Positions 9,701 through 21,552 of a DNA stretch of 64,000 nt are shown piece after piece (position 1 is the first letter of the stretch; every line of letters begins with the position of its first letter). The notes below the pieces were generated by a model. That model was not told where the DNA came from. It made no database searches and saw only the letters and a list, made by a program, of their open reading frames with translations. A program made the position numbers and the translations under genes. The stretch covers positions 29,891,539 to 29,955,538 of the forward strand of contig CM070636.1 of the NCBI GenBank assembly GCA_036346255.1, written 5' to 3'. The stretch comes from Ampelocalamus luodianensis. Taxonomy: Eukaryota; Streptophyta; Magnoliopsida; Poales; Poaceae.

Positions 9701-10762
9701 TGTTAGGTATACACACACTTTTGTGATTAGTATAATTTCTAAAACAATAATTAAATCAACAACAATATATACACTAGGTATATTTAGGACTATAAACAGT
9801 AACATGATTATCAATTCAAATATATCCATATCGTATATATGCACTAACAAGACAAAGCCTAGAATAAAAACGCTAGTAACAGAAGTAGGCATCAACATCA
9901 TCACATGACAAATATCTAGGAAGCAAGGCTTAGCCATATCAAATGATATCACTACGTCTTATAGAGAATCACTTCATCGAAGGTCACGATAGAGTATGAT
10001 ACGAAGAAAACGAAGCGAAGCAGATGACAAAGGAACTCGTGAGCAGTCGCGCGAACGCTTTCCAGAAACTTGATCCGCCCTAACTCGTGCAGAATTGCAA
10101 GGGACACCTGCTTCGGAGACACTGCTCTCCCCACATCGATGCATACCGAAGAAGGGATGGAGAAACCGAGGTTGCGCAGCACAGAGGAACGGGGCAATAG
10201 AACGATATTGATTCTATCTCTAATTTGTTTCTGAGAGGTTTCTCTCTATTCTCCACTTCTGAGAGGAGAGGGCTCTCTTTCATATAGAATCAGCCACAAG
10301 AAAGAAACTGAAGCAATAACTCTATATTAAACACAGTTAAAGCGCTCCATAAAAATCCCATTGAAATAGTGTATTCAGTTTTCAGTTTCTAATTTGTATG
10401 CATGGTTTTGAGGTGCAAAAAGAAGTTGTTTTCAGTTTCTAATTTGTATGTATGGTTTTGAGGTGCAAAAAGAAGTTGCAGCTTCACAACCAACCGAACA
10501 AGAAATTGTTGGCCATTCACGCGCACGTCGTTCGCGGGTAGGCGATAGCGTGGTGAGACGTGGCAAGCGAGCGTGCGCATGTGTTCTTCTTTTGCTTGCT
10601 TCAACTAGGTAAGACCAACTCCACCTTATATATTGGTCCCTCTCACCTAGACTAGCAATATGATACTAAACTTGCCACCTTCCACCATGCATGAGTAAGT
10701 CTTTGGGATTTTTCTAGGATTTAATTAGGATATTGAATGAGCCAAGCCCAAAAACTCCAACA
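9701..10762 (-). repeat. RLC-2 3' LTR (minus orientation)
   Basis: It starts TGTTAGGTATAC (9701) and ends CTCCAACA (10762). On the minus strand it begins TGTTGGAGTTTTTGGGCTTG. It aligns with 40120-40832 over both outer parts, for example GCATCAACATCATCACA and AGGATTTAATTAGGATATT. This copy holds about 350 extra bases (roughly 10200-10540) absent from the other, which account for the length difference of 1062 versus 713 bp. Confidence 0.85.
10381..10480. repeat. 50-bp tandem duplication inside RLC-2 LTR
   Basis: Two copies, starting TTCAGTTTCTAATTTGTATG at 10381 and 10431, differ by one base (CATGG versus TATGG). They lie in the part of the LTR that the other LTR copy lacks. Confidence 0.9.
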
Positions 10763-10774
10763 ATCCCCCACTAG
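10763..10774 (-). other. RLC-2 polypurine tract
   Basis: On the minus strand CTAGTGGGGGAT lies immediately before the LTR start TGTTGGAG. It is the plus-strand DNA priming site expected there. Confidence 0.8.
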
Positions 10775-11089
10775 ATCCTAAAAGCACCATGAATTTGCCC
10801 ATAATTCCGAAGTGTTGTTGATATACAAATTTTTCAGTGGAGACCGGTTAAGATTGAACATCCACCTAGAATCTTAAGCTACACTCGCCCACAACTACAC
10901 AATAGACTAAGCCTTCAATTAACAATTTTGTGCGGACAAGTTTCACCTAAAGCCTTTACTGATCCTTGGCCGCCGATAGGCTACTCCTCGGGTGGAGCAT
11001 ATAGGTCATACTCCTGTATCTCTTCATGAGCTTCTTAGAGATCACCCACATCTCATGGACCGCGATCAATAGTCGGACTCATATAGGTG

Positions 11090-12120
11090 TGTTCTTACAA
11101 GAATACCCTGTAGGACTATATTTTGTTGTCCACTCATATCCTAATCAGCATCAGAAATCCAGTTAGAATCACTATATCCCTCAAGTACACCAGGATACCC
11201 AATCTAGTGAATTAGATAACTCATTGTACCTTTCAAATAGCGTATAACCCGCTCAAGTGCACTCCAATGTTCATCTCTCAGATTAGCAGTAAACCGACTC
11301 AATTTGCTTACATCAATAGAGATATCAGGACGAGTAGCACTAGCCAAGTACATAAGTGAACCAATAATCTAAGAGTGCTTCAATAGATTATTTCCTAGTC
11401 TTCAATTCTTTCGAAGTATTAGACTAGGATCGTAGGGTATTAGAGAGGGCTTGCTTTCCATATATCCAAAATGACTCAAGATCTTTTCCATATAATGGGA
11501 TTGCAATAGGGTAATCCCATTCTCATCCTTGATCAACTTGATGTTTAAAATAATATCAGCCTCTCTCAGATCTTTCATGTCAAAACTTTAGGATAAAAAT
11601 GACTTAACCTCATTAATCACATTAATGTTTGTCCCTATTTGAGGCTATATAAAGATTTCAATAAATTATAGACCTTGCCCTCTTGTTCAGGTACTACAAA
11701 TCCATCGAGTCGATCTATGTAAATTTCCTCATCCAACTCTCAATTGAGTAAAGCTATCTTTACATCCATTTGATGGACAATATGAGTAGCCAAAGATAGT
11801 AGTACTTGAATAGTGGTTATTCTCGCAACAGGTGAGTAAGTATAAAAGAAATCCTCACCTTTTTTAATTATAACCTTTAGCCACAAGCCGAGCCATGTAC
11901 TTTTCGATTATACCATCAGGCCTAAGCTTCTTGTTGAACACCCACTTGCATCCAACTGGCTTGCAACCAAATGGACGATTGGTGACTTCCTAAGTTCCGT
12001 TGGCGATAATAGAATCCATTTCACTATAAACTGCATCCTTCCAGTACTCTGCATCAGGAGATGCATATGCCTCTGAAATAGATTTAGGAACATCATCTAC
12101 AAGGTACATAGTGAAGTCAT
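11090..12120 (-). pseudogene. RLC-2 reverse transcriptase, decayed
   Basis: On the minus strand the RT begins near 12100 (frame remnants around 11908-12096). It continues through the copia core at 11640-11780 and the downstream RT/connection part near 11100-11350, which corresponds to the conserved RPDIS...LSRF...HW region. The frame is broken by many indels and stops. Between 11090 and the polypurine tract I find no RNase H motif, although about 300 bp remain, so RNase H seems deleted. Confidence 0.7.
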
Positions 12121-12242
12121 CACCAAAAGATTTTGCAATCCTTGTCTCTTGCTCCTTTGAGGAGCTACAACACTATCACCCTTCTCATGTACATGTTCGT
12201 CTGTGTGTTCAAAATACTCAATTAGAGCGGTAGGTTCAGGAG

Positions 12243-12918
12243 TTAAATCATTTGCTTGACTAGAAGTGTTATGTGAATTCTTGTATGAAATATATTTTCA
12301 AAGAAAATAGCATCTTGGGATTCCATTATCATATTGATTGGCATGTTAGATATCTCGGATCGAACTACTAGAAACCTGTAGCCTGTACTATGATGAGTAT
12401 ATCCTAGACAGACACAATCCACTATTTTAGGTCCAAGTTTACGCTTTTTAGTTCTTGGAACATTGACTTTCGCCAAGCACTCCAAGTGCGTAAATACGAG
12501 TGATGGTTTTATCCCTTTCCAACTTTCATACGGAGTTACCTTACTATTTTTAGTAGGGACTCTATTCAGGACATGCACGCAGTCAACACAGCCTCCCCTC
12601 ACCATGCCTTAGACATACCCGTAGTTCTAACATAGCATTCACCAAGTCAAACAAGGTGCGGTTCTTTCTTTCGGCAACCCCATTGGATTGGGGCAAATAG
12701 GGAGGTGTCCTTTCATGGATAATACCATGTTCCGCATAAAACTGATTGAAATCATTAGAAAAATATTCTCCACAACGATCGGACCTAATTCTTTCAATCT
12801 TTCTATCTAATTGATTCTCAACCTCAGCTTTATAAGCTTTAAAGTAGTCTAATGCATCATCCTTTGTTCTCAACAAATACAAATAGTAGTATCTAGTGTC
12901 ATCATCAATTAAAGTCAT
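12243..12918 (-). pseudogene. RLC-2 integrase core
   Basis: The upstream frame (12583-12918) carries the first catalytic aspartate in TLIDDDTRYYYLYLL and the second in RIRSDRCGEYFS. It also has PYLPQSNGVAERKNRTL with the catalytic glutamate, and the preceding histidine is in YAEHGIIHERTPP. The C-terminal frame (12243-12605) has NRVPTKNSKVTPYESW and the KLGPKIVDCVCLGYTHHSTG segment. A frameshift near 12600 separates the two. This is a typical copia integrase that precedes RT in the polyprotein. Confidence 0.85.
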
Positions 12919-13055
12919 GAAATATTTTTTCCTCCTTTTGTCAATATACCATTCATTTCACACAAGTCTGAATGTATGAATTCTAATTTTGCTGAATTTC
13001 TTTCCTTTACAACCTTATGAGGTTTTCGAGGTTGCTTCGCTTGCACACAAATTTG

Positions 13056-13735
13056 TCATTTAGAACCTTTGACTATGGAAAAGTTTGGAATTAAATTTAA
13101 ATTAGAAAGCCGAGACATACAACCAAAATTTATATGACATAAACATGAGTGCCACATATTGGCCTCACCACCATTCCTAGAGTCATAAATATGGTTCATA
13201 ACTTTATTACAAAAATCTAAAAGGGAAAAACAGAACAAGCCTCCGCATTCATAGCCTTTTCCAATAAAGAGTCTAAATTTTGACACGACTACTTTATTTG
13301 ACTCAAAGACCAACTTGAACCTATCTCGACATAGAAGGGAACCGCTGACGAGATTCTTATTGTAGAGACATGCTGCACATTCTTCAAGCGCACGATCTTT
13401 CCCGAAGTGAACTTCAGATTTACCATACCAACACTAAGAATAGAAGCATATGACCTATTCCCCATTAGGACGAAAGAACTCCGTGTGACCTGGTAAGAAG
13501 AAAATATAGATGCATAAGTGCATACATGAATATTAACCACGGTGTCAATCCACCAATCAGTAAATTGACATGTCGAAAAGACACTAGGTAAATTACTATA
13601 CCCAAATGCTTTGGCCTCACCAATAATCACATTAGCAGACTTCTTCTGCACTGGATGATTTTTCTTGCCCATCTGTTTACGACATTTCTTGGCCCAATGA
13701 TCAGTCTCACCATAAAACAAAGCAAGTAATATCAT
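13056..13735 (-). pseudogene. RLC-2 zinc knuckle, protease and pre-integrase region
   Basis: The minus frame 13289-13735 starts in the zinc-knuckle remnant (ETDHWAKKCRKQ) and passes the protease motif. That motif now reads D-T-V-V-N instead of a D-[ST]-G type motif, so the active-site glycine is lost. Frame 13056-13313 holds the pre-integrase segment with LWHSCLCHIN-like residues (here MWHSCLCHINFGCMSRL), the HHCC zinc-binding part. Non-functional. Confidence 0.75.
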
Positions 13736-13883
13736 TCATGTTCACTTTCTTCTTACCATTTTTGGTCCTTTTGAAGTTGGTAGTCAAAACAACCTTGCAT
13801 TTCCCTTTGTCAATATGTTGTATGATGTTCGCTCTAGACTAGCCCTCTTGCACCATTGGTGTCACATCATTTGTCCGAGCCTT

Positions 13884-14206
13884 CTATTCAACATCAAGAC
13901 CAACAACCACATACTCAACGGAAATGTTTTGCCTCTTGAGTTTTAGAGATGTAGCGAAATTCCTCCAAGTTGGAGGCAATTTGGCAATAATGCCATCAGC
14001 CACAAATTTGTCAGGCAATTGACAACCAAAGTGAGTGAGTTCCCTCACAATGAATTGTAGTTCATGAGACTGCTCGACTACAAAACGATTATCAACCATT
14101 TTGTAATCATGATATTGCTCCATCACATACAACTCATGTCTAACATCTGAGGCAGCGAACTTGTGTTTGAGTGCATGCCACATATCTGCAGCGTTCTTCA
14201 TGTATA
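13884..14206 (-). pseudogene. RLC-2 gag, C-terminal portion
   Basis: The minus-strand frame contains MKNAADMWHALKHKFAASD and VEQSHELQFIVREL, typical of the copia gag (UBN2 family) helical domain. It is open for 118 codons, reaching a few bases past the insertion of RLC-3 at 14207. The N-terminal portion of the same gag is at 39867-40119. Confidence 0.85.
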
Positions 14207-14990
14207 TATACTGTTGGTGATATGCCCTAGAGGCAATCATAGAGATGATTGTATCATATCTATGTTTACGAGTTATTGAATAAATGTTATTCTTCCTTGA
14301 ATGAATCTTCAGTTATCTAGATCAACGAGTATGTGACTTGTTCGTTGAACTCTTTAACTTATATGATGTCATTCTAAAAGTATCCCTAGTCGAATGTCAC
14401 TGGTCGAAACACCAGTGACTCTACGACCAGCACATGTATTGATTGATGACCATGCTTCACCGGTCATGGATATAGGGATATCGAATCAATAATGTGAACA
14501 CATATTAGAGAACATAGGGTTGGATAGACCCACCTTGAGACACTACTGAGATTGTTATGATTCTATGTGTCATTAGTTGGTATCAAGTAATGATGATGTA
14601 TAATCTTTAGACCTGAGATCAGCATGGTTCTCTACAAGTGTAATAGCACTCTTAGGGGTTGCCAAACGCTACTTGTAACTAGGTAGTTATAAAGGTAGCT
14701 TTTGGGTGTGTTATGAAACATGCAGAGAAATGTGTTTGGTCGGATATGGGATTTTCCCCTCCTAACATAACAGGAGAGATATCTTTGGGCCCCTGAAAGT
14801 GGTTGGATAAAGAAAGTGCATGGCCATGCCACTGGTGGTTGAAGAGTTCGACCACATAAGGTTATCCGACACTCGATCGAGAAAGTATTGAATAATAGTT
14901 CATGGATGACATATATCTCACCTGGAGTCAGATATCATGAGGCAAAGGGAGAATACATGAGTAGGTCGTTTAGTTCGATCAATTATAGAT

Positions 14991-15230
14991 TGGTCGTATG
15001 GAGATACGAGCTGGTCGTAGACTGGTCGAACGTAATCACATAATGGTCTAAACCTGATCGTAAGGAGTTACAAACTGGTCGAGACCAAATATGAACTGGT
15101 TGTACACAGTTACTGATTGGTCGTACTTAAGTATTAACTGGTCGTAAGGAGTTATGAGCTTGTCATACGTAAATACGGACTAGTCATGATGAGATACGAG
15201 TTGGTCGTAAGTGATGCGGACCTGGTCGTA
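14991..15230. promoter_or_regulatory. Helically phased TGGTCGTA array in RLC-3 U3 (5' LTR)
   Basis: Thirteen copies of TGGTCGTA or close variants start at 14991, 15012, 15023, 15044, 15055, 15076, 15097, 15118, 15139, 15160, 15181, 15202 and 15223. Intervals are 21, 11, 21, 11, then eight times 21. Well-kept units read TGGTCGTA-AGGAG-TTACGA, a dyad TCGTA-N6-TACGA. The array ends about 200 bp before the TATA-box position. This looks like a transcription-factor platform, with all sites on one face of the helix. Function is inferred from position and spacing only. Confidence 0.7.
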
Positions 15231-15422
15231 GATCATATTGCATTAAGGTTCGTCCGATATAATTTGTATGTATTCAGAAATCGTTATGTCCTACTAGGGA
15301 CCGCTACGACTCATGGTCGGAAAAGGTTTTCTGAGTCACAACCGACTACGTATATATCTAACGGGTCGCACACTTAATAGGTTAGAACAAAACATGTTCG
15401 GATAAGATCCGCCATAGGCACT

Positions 15423-15430
15423 ACATAAGG
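15423..15430 (+). promoter_or_regulatory. RLC-3 5' LTR TATA box, mutated
   Basis: The sequence is TACATAAG here; the other LTR has TATATAAG at 26313-26320. A T-to-C change has weakened this copy. Confidence 0.6.
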
Positions 15431-18085
15431 AGATGCTTGAGGCTATTGGGAGAGGCGATACACGTGAGTTGTTCTGCGAGACCCCAGTTTATTTAGCTTG
15501 TAATACTTAGCCTTCCCTTAGCCCTAGCATCACAAACAAAATACACCGTGTCTCGATGGACATGTGCTTCCCAGAATTGCAGCACCCATACATCTTTACA
15601 AAAGCATGCATCAATTCCATACATCCCAATATAACAAGTCTAGCAAATGACATACATAATATAAAGTTATTACAAAAGAGCCGATCGGCCAAATGACATC
15701 AAAGTCGCATAAGACAGCAGAAACAAAAGTGCCATAAGATGGCCATAAACAATAAGCCAATTAGTGTGCCTTAACCCACAAGGCAACCAACCGGACCGCC
15801 CAGCTAGATGTCCCAAACACTACCACAGCACATCTCACAAAAGTGAGGCCCTTGGGGCTCACCTTCCTCCTCTGCACACAACAAGCAATGCAGGTGAGTA
15901 CAAAAATGTACTCGCAAGACTTACAAGTAACAAGCCTATACATAGCTACATGGAAGCTGTATCAAAGGAGATTGGTTATATAGTTAATTGGACGCGTAAA
16001 GCAATTTTTATTTGCGATAATGTAATAGATTGAAGGCAATTGGTAAAATCTGTTTTTTAAGCATTGAAATAACAATGAGTAACAATAAATAACAAGTAAC
16101 CACCTAGAGGTGACTAACCCAATAGCCACCACAACATAGCATGAATCACTGATTCGTACCACCCATCAAGTTTTAATTAAATTGTTGTAGTCTAACTCTT
16201 GAAAGATTTCCCCAAGCGTGTCCATAACCTAGGACGAGGCTATTCGAATAGTTTTAACCCTGCAGGGGTGTACCAATGTACCCAAACTTCAGACCGCCTT
16301 TAAGCCATAATAAGCACACTTCCGAAGGTATACCGGCACGGCTAAGTCCTACGAGACATTTCCAATATTGTGTGTCATCTACGAGCCGTTCGTATGAATA
16401 GAAACCCATACGCTTACATGGTAAAGCCGAAAGACAACTACCCACCCGGGGTAAAGCTTTCGGACAACTACCATGCTCCCAAACACCATTCCTCCTACGA
16501 CCTCCCGCGACTCGGAGCCAACACACACCAAAGTACTAAGTCAAGAGAGGTCCCATACCCTCTAGTGTGGTTAGCACACAATAACACTTGGTTTAGTGTA
16601 ATAAGATGTTCGGTCCTTGTTGACTCGGGCACCATTCCAGTCACACCCAAAATCACAACAACATACCAATGTGCCCAAGTCCAAATCATTTTGCTTTCAT
16701 TTTTAGTTTTCATAATTAAACATAGCACAAAGCTGAAACATAGAGTCATAATAAGCATTTGTGTGATCAAGGTCATCGACTAAGTCGACAACCGCCCATT
16801 TCCACCGATAGCTAAGCATGACTAAGCATTTTAACTCGTACTACTAAGTGACAAGGGCTCATCCAACGAACTCAAAATCACAACAAGTAATCCTAGGCTC
16901 AGTAGTAGAGGATAAATATTTACCTACAGATTATGCATCTAATAGGTCAAGTAATCGACATTAGTTTAAAACAAGATAGCAATGCATACGTAGAATTTGC
17001 AAACAACATATTAGAATTTGAAAATAATAGGAATAATATGATCAAATGATGCTACATCTGCTTGCCTTCTTTGAGGGCGTAGTCTGTCACGAGGATCGAT
17101 TCAAGATCAATAATATCGTCGGAACCTAACACAAAAACACAATAAAACCAATAAGAACGAAGAACACCAAACAAGACTCAACAGCAAAAGTCATCCAAAT
17201 CTCACAAAATTTATACAGCAGCAAGGTTATGATTTTAAATGAATTTAGAAACAAGAATCAAGTTATTTTGACCGAGTATGTAAAAGTTATAGCTAAAACC
17301 AATTCTCTCAGCCTGAAATTCAACTAAATTAATTACGGGTACTGTTCATGGCATAAATTTTCAGAATTATATAAGATCTGAAACTTTTATGGTAGGTAGA
17401 ATATGGCATTCTAAGAACAACAAAACTGAGTTTACTCAATTTGGAGTTAAAATAAATTACTTATGATTTTTCCCAAGTTGTAAAACTAGCACATATCATT
17501 TTTCATAAATAAAAACATGAGCAAAACCTATTTCATATTAAAGGATGCTAACAGAGGAATTTTACAAGCTTGAGTTCGCTCAGTTTGGATTTATACAGAA
17601 AAAGTTATGCATTTTACAAGTTTCAATTTAATTTCTGGAATATTCAATAATGGCTTAAACAAGTTAATATTGTTTACCAAATTTTCTGGCTTAGAACAAT
17701 GTATAAATGCAATTTTAGATTAAACTCTAGTTAAACATGAATTTAACACAGTTGGAATCGATTAAAAAGGAATTAAAATGAATTAGTTATGACATTTCAA
17801 ATTTTAATACAATTTTTAGTTGACAAATAAAGGCTTACCAGAATTAAACAAATCCTACTAAAAAAGAAACGACGTGGAACATTGTGGGCCATTGATCACG
17901 AATCGAACGGCCCAAGCACGAGGGCCGAACGAAACGCGCACCGCGATCCACCGTTGGATTAGATCCAACGGCTCTCCATGGAGGTGACATTTGGACTTCC
18001 CGAATGCCCCAACCAAACTGGGCCATCGATCAAAAGATGAACGGTCCAGATCAACAATACAATCGGAAGTCCGAATGCACCCAAG

Positions 18086-18505
18086 ATGATGAGGGCATCC
18101 CTAACACTTATACATCTTTCCCTATTGGTGGTCATACACATACTGAGGTGGACGCCATACATGACGCTACAAATAATTCAAGTACAGAAGTGCATATTGG
18201 TCCATCGACGAGCAAGAGCTAAACTTCTAAATCAACAGGTGCTTTTGTTTCTTAATGAATCTTCTATTGTCATTGATGAGAATTGGGTATTACCTCATGC
18301 AAATGTTTTGTGCATTCTTAGGTTTGAATATTGTGAAGCCTTTGGAGGAGAGGGAGGCAGGAACAAATTCATGGAGAAGAAACACATGTGGCCAACAAGG
18401 GTTACATTGGCATCAAAAGAAGCATCAAGTGTATCGAACAAATTCGCGCAAGCTAAGAGAAGGAAAGCTCACAATACAAGGGGAACCGAGAGGAGACTAG
18501 TTTAA
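18086..18505 (+). pseudogene. Gypsy polyprotein C-terminal tail fragment
   Basis: The open frame of 139 codons contains RARAKLLNQQVLLFLNESS and ENWVLPHANVLCILRFE. It resembles the tail (TRARAK...LP...LCILR) found after integrase in many plant Ty3/gypsy polyproteins. Downstream, GGCTATATAAACCCCATGG at about 18655 looks like an LTR promoter. So this is the 3' end of a plus-strand gypsy element embedded in RLG-1. The family match is from memory of the motif and should be taken as probable. Confidence 0.5.
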
Positions 18506-18656
18506 ATTTCCAAATTAAAGTAGGACGTTTTTAATCGGATTCTTGTTCACGTGAACGATGTCGGACTCGATTATCGTAGCAATGAACAATGCTCGACTCG
18601 AATTATCAGTAGCACTCTGCCATCGTTCATCCGAGTTTTGTGCTTGCGTGGGAGGC

Positions 18657-18664
18657 TATATAAA
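18657..18664 (+). promoter_or_regulatory. TATA box of embedded gypsy fragment
   Basis: TATATAAA in a GC-richer context, about 150 bases after the pseudogene frame ends. It is probably part of an LTR whose ends I cannot fix. Confidence 0.4.
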
Positions 18665-19080
18665 CCCCATGGCCGCACCATAGAGGCGCACTCAGTTTAT
18701 GCATAAGATTGAAACATAGCTATTGCTTGTTCTTTCGACACGAGTTCATGCGAGGACTTTGAGAGAGAATTAGCGATCCATTTGTTTTGTTCGCAATCCA
18801 AGGTCAAGCCGTCGCTCCATTGGGAATTGGGGACTTGGCGTTAAATGCGTTCGTGGTCTCGCGACGAACAACTACCCTGTGTTTTGGGCGTATTCAAGAG
18901 TTGAGGGTTCGTGCATTGGCGCGAGTGTTCAGCTAGCGACATCGTCTACTTCGCATCAACTATCCACGGTTCCTCACTGAGAAGATCGGGCCTCCCCCCG
19001 TATCACAAGATCTGAGGTGTAGATAATAATCGGACGGTCCACGAGGACTAGAACGCTTAGAACTCTAAACGCGCCGAGGA

Positions 19081-19690
19081 GGTCCAGCCCGTTAGATCAA
19101 GATCTAACGGTCTAGAGCTACAGAGGGGTCCTAAGGATAAGGTTCTAACGGGGGAGGTCTGGGACGGCCAAGATCTACCAGAGGAGGTCTTGGATGGTCC
19201 AGATTTACTCAGAGAAGGTCCTATGCGACAAGATCTAAAGGAGGGAGGTCCCGACGGCTAAGATCTCGCGGGGAGGTCTTCAACGGTCCAGATTTACATG
19301 AGGAGGTCCGCAAAGACAAGGTCTTCGCAGAGGGAGGTCTTAACGGCTCAGATCTCCACTAGGAGGTCCTGAACGGTCAAGATCTACCCGGGGTGGTCCT
19401 AAAGGCTTAGATTTACTAAGGGGGAGGTCCTGAGGTTTCCTTTGCAAAAGACCAAGGGGTGGTCTTTTGCAAAGAGGACCCCAAGGGAGATCCCGAGGGT
19501 GGTTTTTACAAAAATGACCACGAGGTGGTCCTTTTGCGCAGGAGTGATCCTAGCGGCTCAGATTAAACCCAAAGAGGTCTTGAATGGGTAGGATCTAACC
19601 AGGGGAGGTCCTAGCGCTTAAGATTTTTACAAAGAAAGATCCTACGGCTAAGAGCTAAACCGCAGAGGTCATTAACGGCTAAAAGCATCA
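19081..19690. repeat. Degenerate 30-bp tandem repeat (GGAGGTCC...AGATCT)
   Basis: GGTC of the repeat starts at 19081, 19127, 19156, 19186, 19217, 19247, 19275, 19305, 19336, 19365, 19395 and 19426: one interval of 46, then 28-31 bp. Typical unit parts are GGAGGTCCT, AACGGTCAAGATCTA and a G-run. Less regular copies continue to about 19690. Inside RLG-1; no coding frame. Confidence 0.85.
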
Positions 19691-21155
19691 CAAGGATCTA
19701 AACTAGCGAGTCCTAGGGCACTACGGGGCTAATGTGAACTCACCAGGGCACAGGAGAGGTCCGAGGGAACTCGGAGAAAGCCTAGCGGCGGAGCAGTTCA
19801 CCAGAGATGAGGAAGACAACGCGGACAAGAGCCTCCGGACAAAGAGAAGCACAAAAGATGGTTAGGATAACATTGTGATGGCCTGGAGGTGGTCCAGGAG
19901 CAAGGGATTGAACTGAGAAGGTCTTACCGGAGATGGGGACGAAGGAGCTCTTCACGGCCGCGAAGATCCCAAAACTTGAAATTAAGCCGTTCCTGAGAAA
20001 CAGCCAAGACTCAAGTTAGGGAATTAGGTCCAGACGACCAGGTGGTCCAAACGACTCGAAGAGAGAGTTGAAGAACCACTGGAGCATCAAAGCCACCGCG
20101 GAGCTTCACGACCAACAATGGCGGATTTGGATGCTTACGATGGTTTTGAGCTCAATAGGTAATGAGAAGCTGAGAGGTGCAGTAAAAGAACTCCAGGAGG
20201 GGTTTGGGGAGCTTTATAAAGCTAGAGAACTAGGGTTTGCCCAAAAACGAGATCCTTAGGTGAGCTTGGTCCATAGCGCTGCCATGGTCCGAAAATGAAA
20301 TGATGGGGGCAGGAGTAGGGCACGACCACGGCCGAAAGCGAGCCAGCACGCACTAAATGCCCGACCAAAGAGATGTTGACGAGGGAGCAAGACATGAACA
20401 AGGCCATACTGCTCACTGTACAGCGCACGACGTGAGGAAGAAGAAGAGCAGAAAAGGCTAGGGTGATCGTGGCAGTTAGATTTTGATCGGACGATTGAGA
20501 TTGCCCCAGAGCTCCTGAGGTTCAAAAGAGTAGGGGAGGTTGTGAGCGTTGGATTTGAATCCAACGGCTCAGAAACGAGGCGCAGCTAGGGGGTGGGGTT
20601 CAACCCAGTCAATTAGGTTGGGCTCGGGTCTGACTCGAACCCAACACACTTTGACTTAGGGTTATAATTTACAACTGGACTTTGGGGATTTATTTGAGGT
20701 AGCAAAACAGCTCCAAAAACTTTGAAATTTTTACAAGAGCTTGCTAACTTAGATATTGACCTGGTATAAAATTTTCAGAGGTTTTTATTCAGTGCATTTT
20801 TCTTCGAAAATTCTGCAAGGTGTTGAAATAGGGTTTGACTAAAAGTCAAACAGGTTTGACTGACCCCCCAAAAGCATTCAAACAATTTCTAAAAATTGTG
20901 AAACTTTTCAGAGGGGTTACACATCAACCCTAGAACATAGGAAAAATATTGCAAGGAATGATCACCCAGTTTGACAAGAAAGTTTTTGGAAGGACAAGAT
21001 TTTGGTCAAAATGACTTGTGACTTTGTATTTCCATAATTCTTGTACACGAACTTTTCAGACCATACAGGAAATACAAGATGTACGAAAAAGTTTTAATTT
21101 CTAGTCATTTTCTTACATTAGAAACACAAGCCTAAACTTGGGATGTTATATGTTC

Positions 21156-21538
21156 CACCGAAACTCTAGCTGCCATCTTCTTGAGAGCCCCGCCGTGCGA
21201 TTTGGTGCTAGCACACCGGCGTACGACTGTTCCTTCCCTGGACATGTGGATACCGTAGAGGCGCTGCTGTGGTTGCTGTTGCACTTGAGGATAATCCACG
21301 ATCTTCATAAGGAACTTCAGAGGTTGCTGGAGGAGACGATCGATTCGAGAGGATGCTGGACGATCGACTACAACCACTTCATCGACACGCTGTTCGTTGG
21401 ACTAGGCTGATCTGACTCTTCTTCTGCTGCACTACGTGTCTGGTGGTAACGATCTGTGATCATCTACTTGCTTGGCTTTCTGGTTTATGTGGTAGAAATT
21501 TTGATTTGCTACTAGCGTAACCTACCCGTATCCCTTCA
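21156..21538 (+). repeat. RLC-3 5' LTR, second part
   Basis: Continues the LTR after RLG-1. It matches 26367-26522 plus 39640-39861, including GGACATGTGGATA, CTGGTGGTAACGATCTGTGA and the end ATCCCTTCA. Confidence 0.9.
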
Positions 21539-21539
21539 G

Positions 21540-21552
21540 TGGTATCAGAGCC
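21540..21552 (+). other. RLC-3 primer binding site
   Basis: TGGTATCAGAGCC, one base after the LTR end, is complementary to the 3' end of initiator methionine tRNA, the usual copia primer. Confidence 0.9.

Larger units (their letters stand above)
14212..15475 (+). repeat. RLC-3 5' LTR, first part
   Basis: This runs from the LTR start to the RLG-1 insertion site. Its last third matches 25812-26370, including GACCGCTACGACTC and CACTACATAAGGA (CACTATATAAGGA in the other copy). Numerous TGGTCGTA words lie between 14991 and 15230. The complete 5' LTR (14212-15475 plus 21156-21538) is about 1.65 kb. Confidence 0.9.
15476..21150 (-). mobile_element. RLG-1: Tekay/Del-type LTR (probable solo LTR), minus, with nested debris
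   Basis: Flanked by a perfect 5 bp duplication TGTTC (15471-15475, 21151-21155). On the minus strand it begins TATAACATCCCAAG, a TGTAACATCCC start with one transition, and ends GGGGTCTCGCA. Minus-strand landmarks match the LTR of RLG-3: CTATTCGAATAG (16235-16246), a segment like 48100-48550, and the CTTGCGAGTACATTTTTGTA segment near 15920. No gag or pol in minus orientation is found, so it is most likely a solo LTR. Its middle is interrupted by plus-strand gypsy debris (from about 18084) and a 30 bp repeat array. Confidence 0.65.

Noticed and set aside
14991..15230. Regular 21-bp repeats could suggest a CRISPR array
   Set aside because: No repeat/spacer division, no prokaryotic context, repeats are degenerate and inside a plant LTR.
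16254..16783. Frames on both strands in RLG-1
   Set aside because: Correspond to the non-coding LTR segment also present in RLG-3 near 48100-48600.
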